A DNA stretch of 40,626 nucleotides. It comes from a bacterium. GTDB lineage: Bacteria > Zhuqueibacterota > QNDG01 > JAFGCO01. Both the position numbers and the translations under genes were made by a program. This document shows, in pieces, positions 17,682-25,495 of the stretch. The number at the start of each line of letters is the position of its first letter. The stretch's first letter is position 1. Location of the stretch: contig JAFGCO010000021.1 of assembly GCA_016932575.1 (NCBI GenBank), positions 1 through 40,626 on the forward strand. The letters run 5' to 3'. Below the pieces are notes generated by a model that was not told the DNA's origin, did no database searches, and saw only the letters and a list, made by a program, of their open reading frames with translations.

Positions 17682-17868
17682 TATTGGGTTCCTGATCTGC
17701 TTTTTCCGATAGCGCTTCGATTTCCTTTCGTTTTTTGCGCCATGCGAGAAGCCCCATGGCCCCAAGCGCCAGAATGCCGAGGGAACCTTCGTAGGGAATG
17801 TGCTGATAAAATGACTCAAATGAATCGAAATCAAGAGTTTCCAAATCAGGGATAACAGATTCTGGCAT
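17674..17868 (-). CDS. 64-residue single-pass membrane micro-protein
   Basis: A tiny gene directly upstream of and overlapping the phosphodiesterase-TPR gene, implying translational coupling. The product has an acidic N-terminus (DLETLDFDSFESFYQ), a short Gly-rich membrane segment (28-43, GSLGILALGAMGLLAW) preceded by IPYE, a basic stop RKKRK and an acidic tail. The IPYEGSLG...WRKKRK layout resembles PEP-CTERM/PID-CTERM sorting signals, but there is no N-terminal signal peptide and no sortase in the window. The positive-inside rule predicts the C-terminus in the cytoplasm, next to the soluble phosphodiesterase. Start: the ATG at 17868 has AGGA eight bases upstream; ATG 17877 and TTG 17892 are alternatives. 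Proposed role: a membrane tether for its neighbour (inference). Confidence 0.72.
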   Translation of the reverse strand: MPESVIPDLETLDFDSFESFYQHIPYEGSLGILALGAMGLLAWRKKRKEIEALSEKADQEPNNG

Positions 17869-17891
17869 AACATCCATCCTATATATAATCA

Positions 17892-17906
17892 ATACAAATT
17901 TTGTAT
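17892..17906. promoter_or_regulatory. Inverted repeat ATACAAA-T-TTTGTAT, possible operator
   Basis: A perfect 7+7 inverted repeat with one central base, 24 bases upstream of the micro-protein ATG and next to an AT-rich TATATA stretch. Size and symmetry fit a repressor site, but no regulator gene is nearby. Confidence 0.35.
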
Positions 17907-17920
17907 AAACAAAAACGACA

Positions 17921-17956
17921 TTTTTAATCGGCAGTTTTTTTACATCCGATTAAAAA
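17921..17956. repeat. 11-bp inverted repeat spanning a stop codon
   Basis: TTTTTAATCGG and CCGATTAAAAA pair perfectly around a 14-base loop. The loop contains the ATG-TAA end of the mosaic secreted protein gene. It has no downstream T run in the usual form, so it may be an RNA stability element or an unusual terminator between that gene and the micro-protein operon. Confidence 0.55.
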
Positions 17957-20132
17957 CAATCCCTTCGATCTCAGGAGCCGTATCGTTGAGTGCCTGTTCG
18001 ATTGTCGGGTGAGTGTCATAGATTGAAAGAGAAATCCGGTTTTCATTTATCATATTCCATGTCATCTTGAGATAAGCCTCATCATCCGGATCCCATAAGA
18101 TCACATACGAGCCGGCCGCACCTGACAAGATCACAGGAAAGGTGGTGACATCATACGAAGTCGTCAATATCCAGGATTCATTCGTAATCTTTATATCAGT
18201 CGATCCCCACGGCGCAGGCAGGTTTCCCGACCAATTTCCGGTCATATCTGTGATGGGCTCGGTTCTGGTAAAAAGAACGTTACTGAGTTCTGCCGTATGA
18301 TCGGCCATCGCCTGATCAATGGTCGGATGCGCATCCCATGAAGAAGATGCCAAATAGGCCGACATGGTGAACTGATTTGCATTGACCAGCGACCATTCGA
18401 GCCTCCAGTATTCATCACCGTCATAATCCAGAAACAGAATGGCCCTGTTCTCATGGTCGACCTGAATGATTGGATAGGACAAAAGTCCAATAGCCGTATC
18501 AAATATCCAGGTTTTATCTGAAATTGACAAATTGGCAAGGCCAAAAGGATAGGGCAGTTCTCCGACCCAGTGCCCTGCCAAATCCATCATCGAGACGATG
18601 ATTTGAGTCGTCCGGCAATCACAGGGTCCTTCAAGACTTCCTGCGATTCCAGTATCCACATAAACATTGGGCGGGATAACCAGTGATGTGTATTCACCCA
18701 GGGAATACGTCCAGTCAGGGGGATCGTTCCCGATATACCGGTGTCTGAAACCATAAACGGTATCAAACCAGTCTGCGCAGAACTGATAAAATCCCTGCGG
18801 ATACCATGCCGTATTGCCGCCCACGGGTTCATAGGGTTGTGTAAAGCAGTATATCCCGGCATCCCACGTAATGGGGATATCCCAGCCCGGATGAAGAAGG
18901 CGGTAATTCCACACATAGACCATGGCATGTTTTGAACCTGTCACCCTGAAACGGAACAGCCTGTAAATTTTCGTATCGGCAGTTCCTGCCAGGAATGTGG
19001 AAAAATCCCGTAAGTAAGTATATACGGTATCATCGACAGCGATCCCCCCTGCATACAACCACTCTCCCCAGTTCCAGTGGTAAATCCCCGGAATGACGTC
19101 TGCATTCGGATCCTGATCATCATAAATAAAAGATACTTTCGCACTGAATTTGGGTTTAGCACCCCCCGTGCTGATAGAAAAAGCCGATGAAACCGCTGTC
19201 ACGCTGTCAGGAAGGGGAAACGGCAGCCCGGTCTGAGCAACGGAAACCGTGACCGGATCGCTGAACGCGCCTTCAGGGAAGACGACCTGAACGCCACCCG
19301 GATGCTCAATCATGCCTCCCGATGCATCAATTTCAGCGGAAACGGGTTCATCAGAAGCAACCAGCTCAAAATCATAAACATTATTCATTCCCCCGAACAA
19401 AGGCCTTAATTGTTTCAGATAAGCATATCCCTCCTTTTCCACCGTATAGAATACTTCGACACTGTCATTCAGGACGCTTGCATTATGGCTGGATGCTTTC
19501 GTCATATTTTCATTATTAATATTTTCATACATTTGCCGGAGATAAATGTCGAGCAATCCGCCTGAGGGCAGCACCAGTTTTCTGGTTTCTGAGAAATGAT
19601 CGTCACTGAAACGTAACCTGAAGAGATAAATGCCATTTGGCAGATAACCATGGAAATCCACTTTTTTCCCCAGAATGTTGTATAATTCCATCACAGGCGT
19701 CATCCGCCTGTTATCGGGCGTGCTGTATTGAACAGTCAGCCGCCGGACTCCTGCGGACGATACCGGATTTGGATGTGGACCGCTTATCCTGTAAGCGATT
19801 GGTATTTTGTGATACGATTGTGAGATATTCGTCTGTTTGATATCCACGGTCGCATTGTAGATTCCATTTTCATTGGTATAAATATCGATGGACAACGCTT
19901 GCCGGCTGGCCTGATCAAGAAGCGTGACTTTGGCGTTCTGAACCGGCAGGCCATTTGAAACATCTGTAATGGTTCCGCTGATTTCATACAGATTTGCGGT
20001 TCTGTGAAAAGACGGTTCGCTGTACGAATCGGATCCATATAAAACAGACATATTTGGGAGAATGAAAGAAAAAAACATGGCAGATAAAATGTCCCGTATG
20101 GACCACAGTTGAACATAACAATGCCTGAACAT
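17940..20132 (-). CDS. Secreted mosaic protein with internal sorting-like module and duplicated C-terminal domain
   Basis: A 730-residue exported protein with no enzyme motif. Order: signal peptide (about 1-33); carboxypeptidase-regulatory-like domain (about 50-115, ISGTITDVSNGLPVQNAKVTL); and a module like the T9SS sorting domain but internal (about 119-190: PHPNP, VMELYNILGKKV, LPNGIYLFRLRF, ETRKLVL). A ZU5-like strand set follows (about 270-300, GGMIEHPGGVQVVFPEGAFSDPVTV). The C-terminus is two tandem copies of a roughly 100-residue module (about 520-631 and 632-730; GHWVGELPYPFG / GNWSGNLPAPWG, both with HPTI[DE]QA). There is no sorting domain at the C-terminus. The ATG at 20132 is preferred over the longer form because GGAGG lies seven bases upstream. 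The surface role is unknown. Confidence 0.82.
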   Translation of the reverse strand: MFRHCYVQLWSIRDILSAMFFSFILPNMSVLYGSDSYSEPSFHRTANLYEISGTITDVSNGLPVQNAKVTLLDQASRQALSIDIYTNENGIYNATVDIKQTNISQSYHKIPIAYRISGPHPNPVSSAGVRRLTVQYSTPDNRRMTPVMELYNILGKKVDFHGYLPNGIYLFRLRFSDDHFSETRKLVLPSGGLLDIYLRQMYENINNENMTKASSHNASVLNDSVEVFYTVEKEGYAYLKQLRPLFGGMNNVYDFELVASDEPVSAEIDASGGMIEHPGGVQVVFPEGAFSDPVTVSVAQTGLPFPLPDSVTAVSSAFSISTGGAKPKFSAKVSFIYDDQDPNADVIPGIYHWNWGEWLYAGGIAVDDTVYTYLRDFSTFLAGTADTKIYRLFRFRVTGSKHAMVYVWNYRLLHPGWDIPITWDAGIYCFTQPYEPVGGNTAWYPQGFYQFCADWFDTVYGFRHRYIGNDPPDWTYSLGEYTSLVIPPNVYVDTGIAGSLEGPCDCRTTQIIVSMMDLAGHWVGELPYPFGLANLSISDKTWIFDTAIGLLSYPIIQVDHENRAILFLDYDGDEYWRLEWSLVNANQFTMSAYLASSSWDAHPTIDQAMADHTAELSNVLFTRTEPITDMTGNWSGNLPAPWGSTDIKITNESWILTTSYDVTTFPVILSGAAGSYVILWDPDDEAYLKMTWNMINENRISLSIYDTHPTIEQALNDTAPEIEGIVFNRM

Positions 20133-20579
20133 GAGAACACCTCCCTCTGTCAAGTTCAAAAAAACCCATAAACAGAATATGCGCAGAGAATCCGTATGAA
20201 TACGATATGCAATAAAAAATCATTACAAATCCGGAAGTGCAGGAAATATCTATTCAAAATAAGATAGAAAAAAAATTGAGGTTTTCAAATCAATTTATAA
20301 CAGGCCATAAAAAGTTTAAATTGGGAGTATGTCAATTGGGACATGAAACAATGTTTTACTGAATCGGAACAACATTCTCGCGGCAAAGACTTTTCTCCCT
20401 TGTTCCCATCATTCATATTATTTGCACCTGATTCAATATTATTCGAAAAACCCATAAAAATTTTAACAGGGATCAGACACTGTCTGAGACTGTGTCTGAT
20501 CAGCAATACATTATCTGCCAGGGTGCTGAATGACAGTCATCATCAGCAGGCCGCCTATATTCTGGTCAAACAGATCAGG
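20133..20579. other. Spacer between msr fusion gene and mosaic protein gene
   Basis: About 450 bases with no supported gene; short frames here have no ribosome site or recognisable product. It contains a 10-bp hairpin (20471-20501) just past the end of the msr gene. Confidence 0.5.
20471..20501 (-). terminator. Ten-base-pair hairpin downstream of the msr fusion gene
   Basis: GATCAGACAC and GTGTCTGATC pair perfectly around an 11-base loop, about 80 bases past the msr stop on the minus strand. The T-rich run (AAAATTTTTA) begins only several bases after the stem, so this is a plausible but imperfect terminator. Confidence 0.4.
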
Positions 20580-21515
20580 TTAGAACCGTTTCTGATACGC
20601 ATGACAGTACGGCTGTTTTCCTGTCTTTTCATAATAATCCTGATGATAATCCTCGGCTTTCCAGAATTTAACGGCTTTGAATATCCGGGTTGCCACATCA
20701 TATCCTTTTTTCTTCAGGATGCTGATCAGTTTTTGTACTGCTTTCTTTTCAGCTTCTGTATTGTAGAAGACTGCCGAATGATACTGCTCGCCGATATCCG
20801 GACCCTGACCGTTTTTCTGGGTAGGATCATGAATCTCAAAGAAATACCGTGCAAGTGTTTCATAAGTCACCTTGTCAGGATCATAGGTCACTTCCACGGT
20901 CTCCAGATGACCGGTATTTCGATAACTCACATCCTCATAGGAAGGATTCTCTTTATTCCCTCCCATATATCCCGAAACAGCAGAAACAACCCCTTCATGC
21001 TGTTCAAACAGATGTTCAACACCCCAGAAACATCCGCCTGAGAAATAGGCTTTGGCCCTCTGAGGGATTTCTTCAGCCGGTATAAATTTCAGCGAGATCG
21101 AATTGACACAATGCCGCAAATTCTTCGGAGTCAGCTCTTCCCCTTCAAACACGTGCCCCAGATGAGCGCCGCAGTTGGCGCATATAATCTCGGTTCGAAT
21201 GCCGTCCGCATCCGGAATACGTTTTACAGCACCCGGCACTTCATCATCGAAGCTGGGCCAGCCGCAGGCGGATGCAAACTTATGCTCGGATTTATACAGT
21301 ACCGCATCGCATTGTCTGCACAAATAACGGCCTTTTTCAAAAAAATCATGGTACTGACCGGTGAATGGCATTTCCGTGCCTTTATGCACAATCACACGTT
21401 CTTCTTCCGGTGTGAGCGGATTCATTGTTTTTTGATCCATCATTGTCTCCTCACCGCCTGATAATATACCAAAAATGAGACTGGCTAAAACCAGAACAGA
21501 TAATTGGTTTTTCAT
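20580..21515 (-). CDS. msrAB: Exported bifunctional methionine sulfoxide reductase MsrB-MsrA
   Basis: Repairs oxidised protein methionine: the N-terminal MsrB part acts on the R sulfoxide, the C-terminal MsrA part on the S sulfoxide. The 311 residues begin with an export signal (MKNQLSVLVLASLIFGILSGG), so it should act in the periplasm. MsrB shows GTEMPFTGQY, zinc cysteines C66/C69 and C112/C115, C84 in CGWPSF, HLGHVF and catalytic C136 in RHCVNS. MsrA shows nucleophile C162 in GGCFWG, SGYMGG, the YDPDKVTYETLARYFFEIHDPTQ block and a C-terminal cysteine in PYCHAY. The ATG at 21515 has AGGA seven bases upstream and starts the signal peptide; the longer frame lacks such a site. The enzyme probably takes electrons from a membrane thiol system not seen here. 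Confidence 0.94.
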   Translation of the reverse strand: MKNQLSVLVLASLIFGILSGGEETMMDQKTMNPLTPEEERVIVHKGTEMPFTGQYHDFFEKGRYLCRQCDAVLYKSEHKFASACGWPSFDDEVPGAVKRIPDADGIRTEIICANCGAHLGHVFEGEELTPKNLRHCVNSISLKFIPAEEIPQRAKAYFSGGCFWGVEHLFEQHEGVVSAVSGYMGGNKENPSYEDVSYRNTGHLETVEVTYDPDKVTYETLARYFFEIHDPTQKNGQGPDIGEQYHSAVFYNTEAEKKAVQKLISILKKKGYDVATRIFKAVKFWKAEDYHQDYYEKTGKQPYCHAYQKRF

Positions 21516-21977
21516 CACATCTTCCTTCCGCCCGATCAAATTCAAACCATCCTGTAAACACATTTCACTTAATACTGTAATACTTCAAGGAAGCAGAAGG
21601 GTTCCCGGATTTAAGAAAATTCTGATTTTATAACAGGTCATTACTTAATTCTAATTTTTATATTGACAGCATTTGATAAAAGCTCTATATTTAAACGCTG
21701 CATCATTTTTAAAGACTTTGGAGATAATAAAAACGTGTTGAACTGTTAATCTCGAAGATTTTGAATAACACCACTCAGCTGTAACAATTGATCCTATCTT
21801 TAATTTGAAATTCATTTAGAAGTAACAAGCATTGCCCTTGTTACCTATCACCTTCTCTGTTAATTCTCGTACGGATCAATACCACGACGAATTGATACTC
21901 CAAAATCCTTGAAGCATCTCAGGTTTAAGGACAGATGAATATGAAAAATTCATATTCAAAAAAAGGAGGATGAAAAA
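21516..21977. other. Divergent spacer between msr fusion gene and beta-helix gene
   Basis: About 460 bases of AT-rich sequence with no gene. It holds one excellent sigma-70-like promoter on the plus strand (21663-21691), which would leave a leader of about 280 bases for the downstream gene. No known riboswitch fold was recognised in that leader. Confidence 0.5.
21663..21691 (+). promoter_or_regulatory. Sigma-70-like promoter, TTGACA-N17-TATATT
   Basis: A perfect -35 hexamer, the ideal 17-base spacer and a five-of-six -10 hexamer. It points towards the beta-helix cargo gene 280 bases downstream. The prediction rests on consensus only; some FCB lineages use a different promoter consensus. Confidence 0.5.
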
Positions 21978-23780
21978 ATGAAAACAACACTACACATAAT
22001 GCTGGTGATTCACATAATATGGATGAGTCATTTATCCGGTGCGACGTTTGTTGTAATTGATACACTGGATTCAGGACCGGGCACACTCAGAAATGCCATG
22101 ATCCTTGCCAATAACCAGACAGGCACGGATACAATCCTTTTTCAGATCCCGGGAACCAACCTTCATACCATTTATCCCAATTCAGGGCTTCCTCAAATAA
22201 TTGACCCCTCCGGTGTGTTGATCGACGGATTTTCACAGACAGGCGCTGTATCAGGAAACACGCCCCCTGCTACGATTGTTTTAAAAGTGGCGCTTGACGG
22301 TACAAATGCCGGGGCATCCCATGGATTATTCATACGATCCAAGTACAATACAATTCAGGGATTGGCAATCATGAACTTTAAAAGAGACGGCATCCGAATA
22401 GAAGGCAGCCCTGAGGGCACTGCATATAATACGATATATTCGAATTTTATCGGAACCGATCCTTCGGGAACCAGCGCTCAAGGCAATGGAACGAATCAAT
22501 TGTCACTTTGGGCTGGTGTGAATGTGATTGTCGTACCGGCATTGGATGATGTGGCCCGAACCGCTTATCAAAACTATATTTACAACAATCTGATCTCAAA
22601 AAATTTCGCAATAGGAATCAGTATTGCCAATTGTCCTCCCGGTGATGTATATGAAACTTTTGTGACCGGTAATTATGTAGGCACAGATATAACAGGAATC
22701 CAGGCTTTAGGTAATCTCCATTGTGGAATTTATATTGGAGAGGGTGCACACGATAATGTCATCGACAAAAATACAATTTCAGGAAATGCGTTTGAAGGGA
22801 TAAGCATTACAGGTTTCGAAGAAGCGGAAATCATTACCTACAATAATCTTATTGAGGAAAATATCATCGGCCTGGACGTTCATCTGTCACCCCTGCCGAA
22901 TGGAAAAGATGGCATTAATATCGGCGAATATTACGGCACGCAATACCATGGAGGATATGCCATCAATAATATCGTTGGGCCGAACAATATCATTGCAGAA
23001 AACGGGGATACTGGTGTTCGAATCTGGGAACACCCAAAAAACAATTGGAACGGTGATGGCAATCGGATCACCAAGAATTCAATTTATCATAATCATACTC
23101 TGGGTATTGATCTGGATGACGCGGGAGTAAACATGAATGATGCTTCGGATTCGGACATGGGCGCTAATCAGGAGCATAACTTTCCCAATATTTTAAGCGC
23201 AATTTTTGTGAATGGCCAGACAACGATCACCGGAACCATTGATAATACTCCTCTTCAAAATATCGTCGAGCTTTTTAAATCAGCTTCGGATCCGACGGGC
23301 CACGGTGAAGGAAAAACATATATACTTCAAACCGTACCGGATCAGCTTGGCAATTGGACAGTGATAACCACTGTGCTAAATCCTGGAGATACGGTAACAG
23401 CAACAGCAACAGATACCTTAAACATGAACACCTCCGAATTCAGCGCAAATGTGGCAGTGATCGATCAAAGCACGGGAATCGATGCCAGGTCATCCCAAAC
23501 CGCAGCCTTTGACATGATGCAGAATTACCCAAATCCATTTAATAACGGGACCTTACTCACTTACTGTTTACCAAAACGAAGCCCTGTGGATATAAGAATT
23601 TATAATGATCTTGGTAAAGAAGTCCATCACACTGTTTATAAACAAAAAGAAACAGGCATCCATCAGGAATATTGGAATGGAAAGGACCAGGACGGCTATT
23701 TTTTACCAAGTGGTATTTATTTTTTTCGAGTCATCACAGACTCATTTATGAAAATGAAAAAAATGGTATTGCTTAAATAA
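21978..23780 (+). CDS. T9SS-secreted right-handed beta-helix protein
   Basis: A 600-residue secreted protein. Seen: signal peptide (about 1-22); a FVVIDTLDSGPGTLRNAMILANN start like the SLREAI motif of surface beta-helix proteins; and a long run of short Asn/Gly/Ile-rich rungs (NTIQGLAIMNFKRDGIRI, NVIDKNTISGNAFEGISI, NNIVGPNNIIAENGDTGVRIW). This fits a parallel beta-helix (about 100-385). A small beta domain and then a sorting domain from YPNPFNNG (517) to MVLLK follow. Such proteins often bind or cut polysaccharides; no catalytic residues could be assigned. GGAGG lies seven bases before the ATG. Confidence 0.87.
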   Translation: MKTTLHIMLVIHIIWMSHLSGATFVVIDTLDSGPGTLRNAMILANNQTGTDTILFQIPGTNLHTIYPNSGLPQIIDPSGVLIDGFSQTGAVSGNTPPATIVLKVALDGTNAGASHGLFIRSKYNTIQGLAIMNFKRDGIRIEGSPEGTAYNTIYSNFIGTDPSGTSAQGNGTNQLSLWAGVNVIVVPALDDVARTAYQNYIYNNLISKNFAIGISIANCPPGDVYETFVTGNYVGTDITGIQALGNLHCGIYIGEGAHDNVIDKNTISGNAFEGISITGFEEAEIITYNNLIEENIIGLDVHLSPLPNGKDGINIGEYYGTQYHGGYAINNIVGPNNIIAENGDTGVRIWEHPKNNWNGDGNRITKNSIYHNHTLGIDLDDAGVNMNDASDSDMGANQEHNFPNILSAIFVNGQTTITGTIDNTPLQNIVELFKSASDPTGHGEGKTYILQTVPDQLGNWTVITTVLNPGDTVTATATDTLNMNTSEFSANVAVIDQSTGIDARSSQTAAFDMMQNYPNPFNNGTLLTYCLPKRSPVDIRIYNDLGKEVHHTVYKQKETGIHQEYWNGKDQDGYFLPSGIYFFRVITDSFMKMKKMVLLK

Positions 23781-23867
23781 GGAAAATTTCAATTTTTATA
23801 ATGAGTGTTGTTTATAAAAAACAATCAGACTCACCGATAATGTATACGCCGGAGTATAAAATATCCG

Positions 23868-24596
23868 TCAGGGAATCGGATAAACGGCTCCGGCTGTTGC
23901 TCCTCCCGGGGGCCAGACGACTTGCTTTACAAAATCACTGCTATTCTCTTGCTGCCACTGAATATATACCATATCATGGCCTATCTGAAGACCATGGTTC
24001 TCTTCGCTTGTATCAAACTTGATATGACCATAGCAGGTTAGTATATCCAACCTTTCGAGGGCGTTAATAACAGCCTCTGTGTTTGTTGTTCCCGCATCAA
24101 TAATAGCCTTCTGTAAGATCAAGCCAGCCGCATATCCGCCTATGGAATGATAGGATGGCTCTTCATCATAAGCAGACACATAAGCCTGAAAAAATGTCTC
24201 TCCCAGAGGACCGAACCAAACCGTGTTGGTCGCTCCTATTGATTCAGGTGAAAAAGAAACCTGGGGTTCCCACTGGCTCGGACCGATAACACCGAGTGCA
24301 GCATTACCAATATTCGAGAATTCCGGTTCCGCCGGTGCAACCAGCAGAGCGAGAAATTTGATCTCCGCCTGACTCTCATTCAGGGCCAGTGTAAGGTCGC
24401 GGCCATCCTGATAGTGACGACCACCCAATACGGCTTCGGCGCCGGTGTTTATAATTTTATCAACGAATATTCCAAAATCGATTGTTCCCGCCTGATAACC
24501 GTCAAAAAGTAAAATTTCTCAACCCAATGCCTCTGCATACGTTCTGGTGGCTTCAACAACAATAGTTGAAAATTCTGTATCCTCTCGATACAAGAT
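23868..24596 (-). pseudogene. Truncated ABC-transporter amino-acid binding protein (LivK-like) remnant
   Basis: The minus strand encodes the C-terminal half of a periplasmic binding protein of the branched-chain amino-acid/amide type: ILYREDTEFSTIVVEATRTYA, then QAGTIDFGIFVDKIINTGAEAVLGG, YHSIGGYAAGLILQKAI and HGLQIGHDMVYIQWQ, ending normally at VYPIP. The N-terminal half with the signal peptide is missing; homology begins directly after the hisF stop codon. A TGA at 24521-24519 also interrupts the frame after YAEALG. The remnant is in the same frame as hisF. No transporter permease or ATPase gene is nearby. It is therefore a decayed fragment, probably left by a deletion or recombination that placed hisF at its left end. 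Confidence 0.85.
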
Positions 24597-25373
24597 TTAA
24601 AGGTTTACCTGCAATCCCTTGTCCATAAGATATTCCTTTACCTGACGGATGCTGAGCAAACGAAAATGAAAGACCGACGCTGCCAGTAAAATCTGTGCTC
24701 CGCCCTCGGTTACTCCTTTATAAAAATGTTCCAGCGTGCCCGCGCCGCCCGAGGCAATGACCGGCAGGTTGACTGATGATGAAATGGCCCTTGTAAATTT
24801 AAGATCATATCCTGCCTGCGTGCCGTCGCCGTCCATACTGGTCGGCAGAATGGCACCCGCCCCCAATGCTTCGCATTGTTCGGCCCAGGCAGCGGCATCA
24901 CGCCCGACCGGCTCAGTGCCTCCGGCAATCACCAGTTCATATCCGGAAGGCATGGACGGATGACCTTTTCCGTCAATGGCGACTGTAATTTTATCTGAAC
25001 CGAATTGATCAGCCGAACGTTTCACCAGATCCGGATCCTTCACAGCTGCGCTGTTCATAGACACCTTGTCGGCACCGGCTTCCAGAACCATCTCGATATC
25101 TTCAATTGAAGTGATCCCTCCTCCGACAGTTAAGGGAATATCGATGACTTCAGCGACTTTTTGAATCCATTCGAGACGTGTTTTACGGTTTTCGAGCGTC
25201 GCGTCTATATCCAGCATGGCCAGTTCATCCGCGCCTTCTTTCTGATAGAACGCGGCATTCTCCACAGGATCTCCCGCATCTTTTAAATGAATAAAGTTAA
25301 CACCTTTAACCACGCGTCCTTCTTTCATATCCAGACAGGGCATAATTTTAACCAATTCCACAAGAGTCTCCAA
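24597..25373 (-). CDS. hisF: Imidazole glycerol phosphate synthase subunit HisF
   Basis: Cyclase subunit of histidine biosynthesis: uses ammonia from HisH to turn PRFAR into imidazole glycerol phosphate and AICAR. A 258-residue TIM barrel of normal length. Seen: catalytic Asp in PCLDMKEGRVVKGVNF, DAGDPVENAAFY, LTVGGGI, GADKVSMNSAAV, second catalytic Asp in VAIDGKGH, the TSMDGDGTQAGYD phosphate loop and VIASGGAGTLEHF. No hisH is adjacent. The gene stops directly against a binding-protein pseudogene in the same frame, so its native downstream context has been lost. The FHFRLLSI end differs slightly from the common FHFGEYTI, but the key residues are intact. Confidence 0.95.
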   Translation of the reverse strand: METLVELVKIMPCLDMKEGRVVKGVNFIHLKDAGDPVENAAFYQKEGADELAMLDIDATLENRKTRLEWIQKVAEVIDIPLTVGGGITSIEDIEMVLEAGADKVSMNSAAVKDPDLVKRSADQFGSDKITVAIDGKGHPSMPSGYELVIAGGTEPVGRDAAAWAEQCEALGAGAILPTSMDGDGTQAGYDLKFTRAISSSVNLPVIASGGAGTLEHFYKGVTEGGAQILLAASVFHFRLLSIRQVKEYLMDKGLQVNL

Positions 25374-25433
25374 TCCAGTTTATTTTCTATTTTTTTTAAT
25401 TGAATCAAATTTTAGAAAATATTGATCAAAATC

Positions 25434-25458
25434 AAAGCCGGTTTATTAAACCGGCTTT
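25434..25458 (-). terminator. GC-rich hairpin after the propeller protein gene
   Basis: AAAGCCGGTTT and AAACCGGCTTT form an 11-bp stem with a three-base loop, 38 bases past the stop of the propeller gene. Read on the minus strand the tail is T-rich (TTTGATTTTGAT). It separates that gene from hisF. Confidence 0.6.
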
Positions 25459-25495
25459 AAAAAACAAAAAAATTTCAAACAACATCCATACTCAT

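Noticed and set aside
17674-17868. Calling the micro-protein a PEP-CTERM exosortase substrate
   Set aside because: It lacks an N-terminal signal peptide and no exosortase is in the window; only the tail layout is similar.
20285-20506. A 73-codon minus-strand frame upstream of the mosaic protein gene
   Set aside because: It has no convincing ribosome site, is not recognisable, and overlaps the hairpin that follows msrAB.
20343-21041. A 232-residue plus-strand frame with hydrophobic stretches
   Set aside because: It lies antisense to the unmistakable msrAB gene, has no ribosome site and matches no family.
23868-24599. TGA recoded as a sense codon, making hisF remnant and binding protein an intact gene
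   Set aside because: Other genes in the window (for example the lipid kinase, ending in ATGA) stop at TGA at their expected lengths, and the protein also lacks its N-terminal half.
5675-25373. A histidine biosynthesis operon
   Set aside because: hisC and hisF are about 18 kb apart with unrelated genes between and no other his genes nearby.
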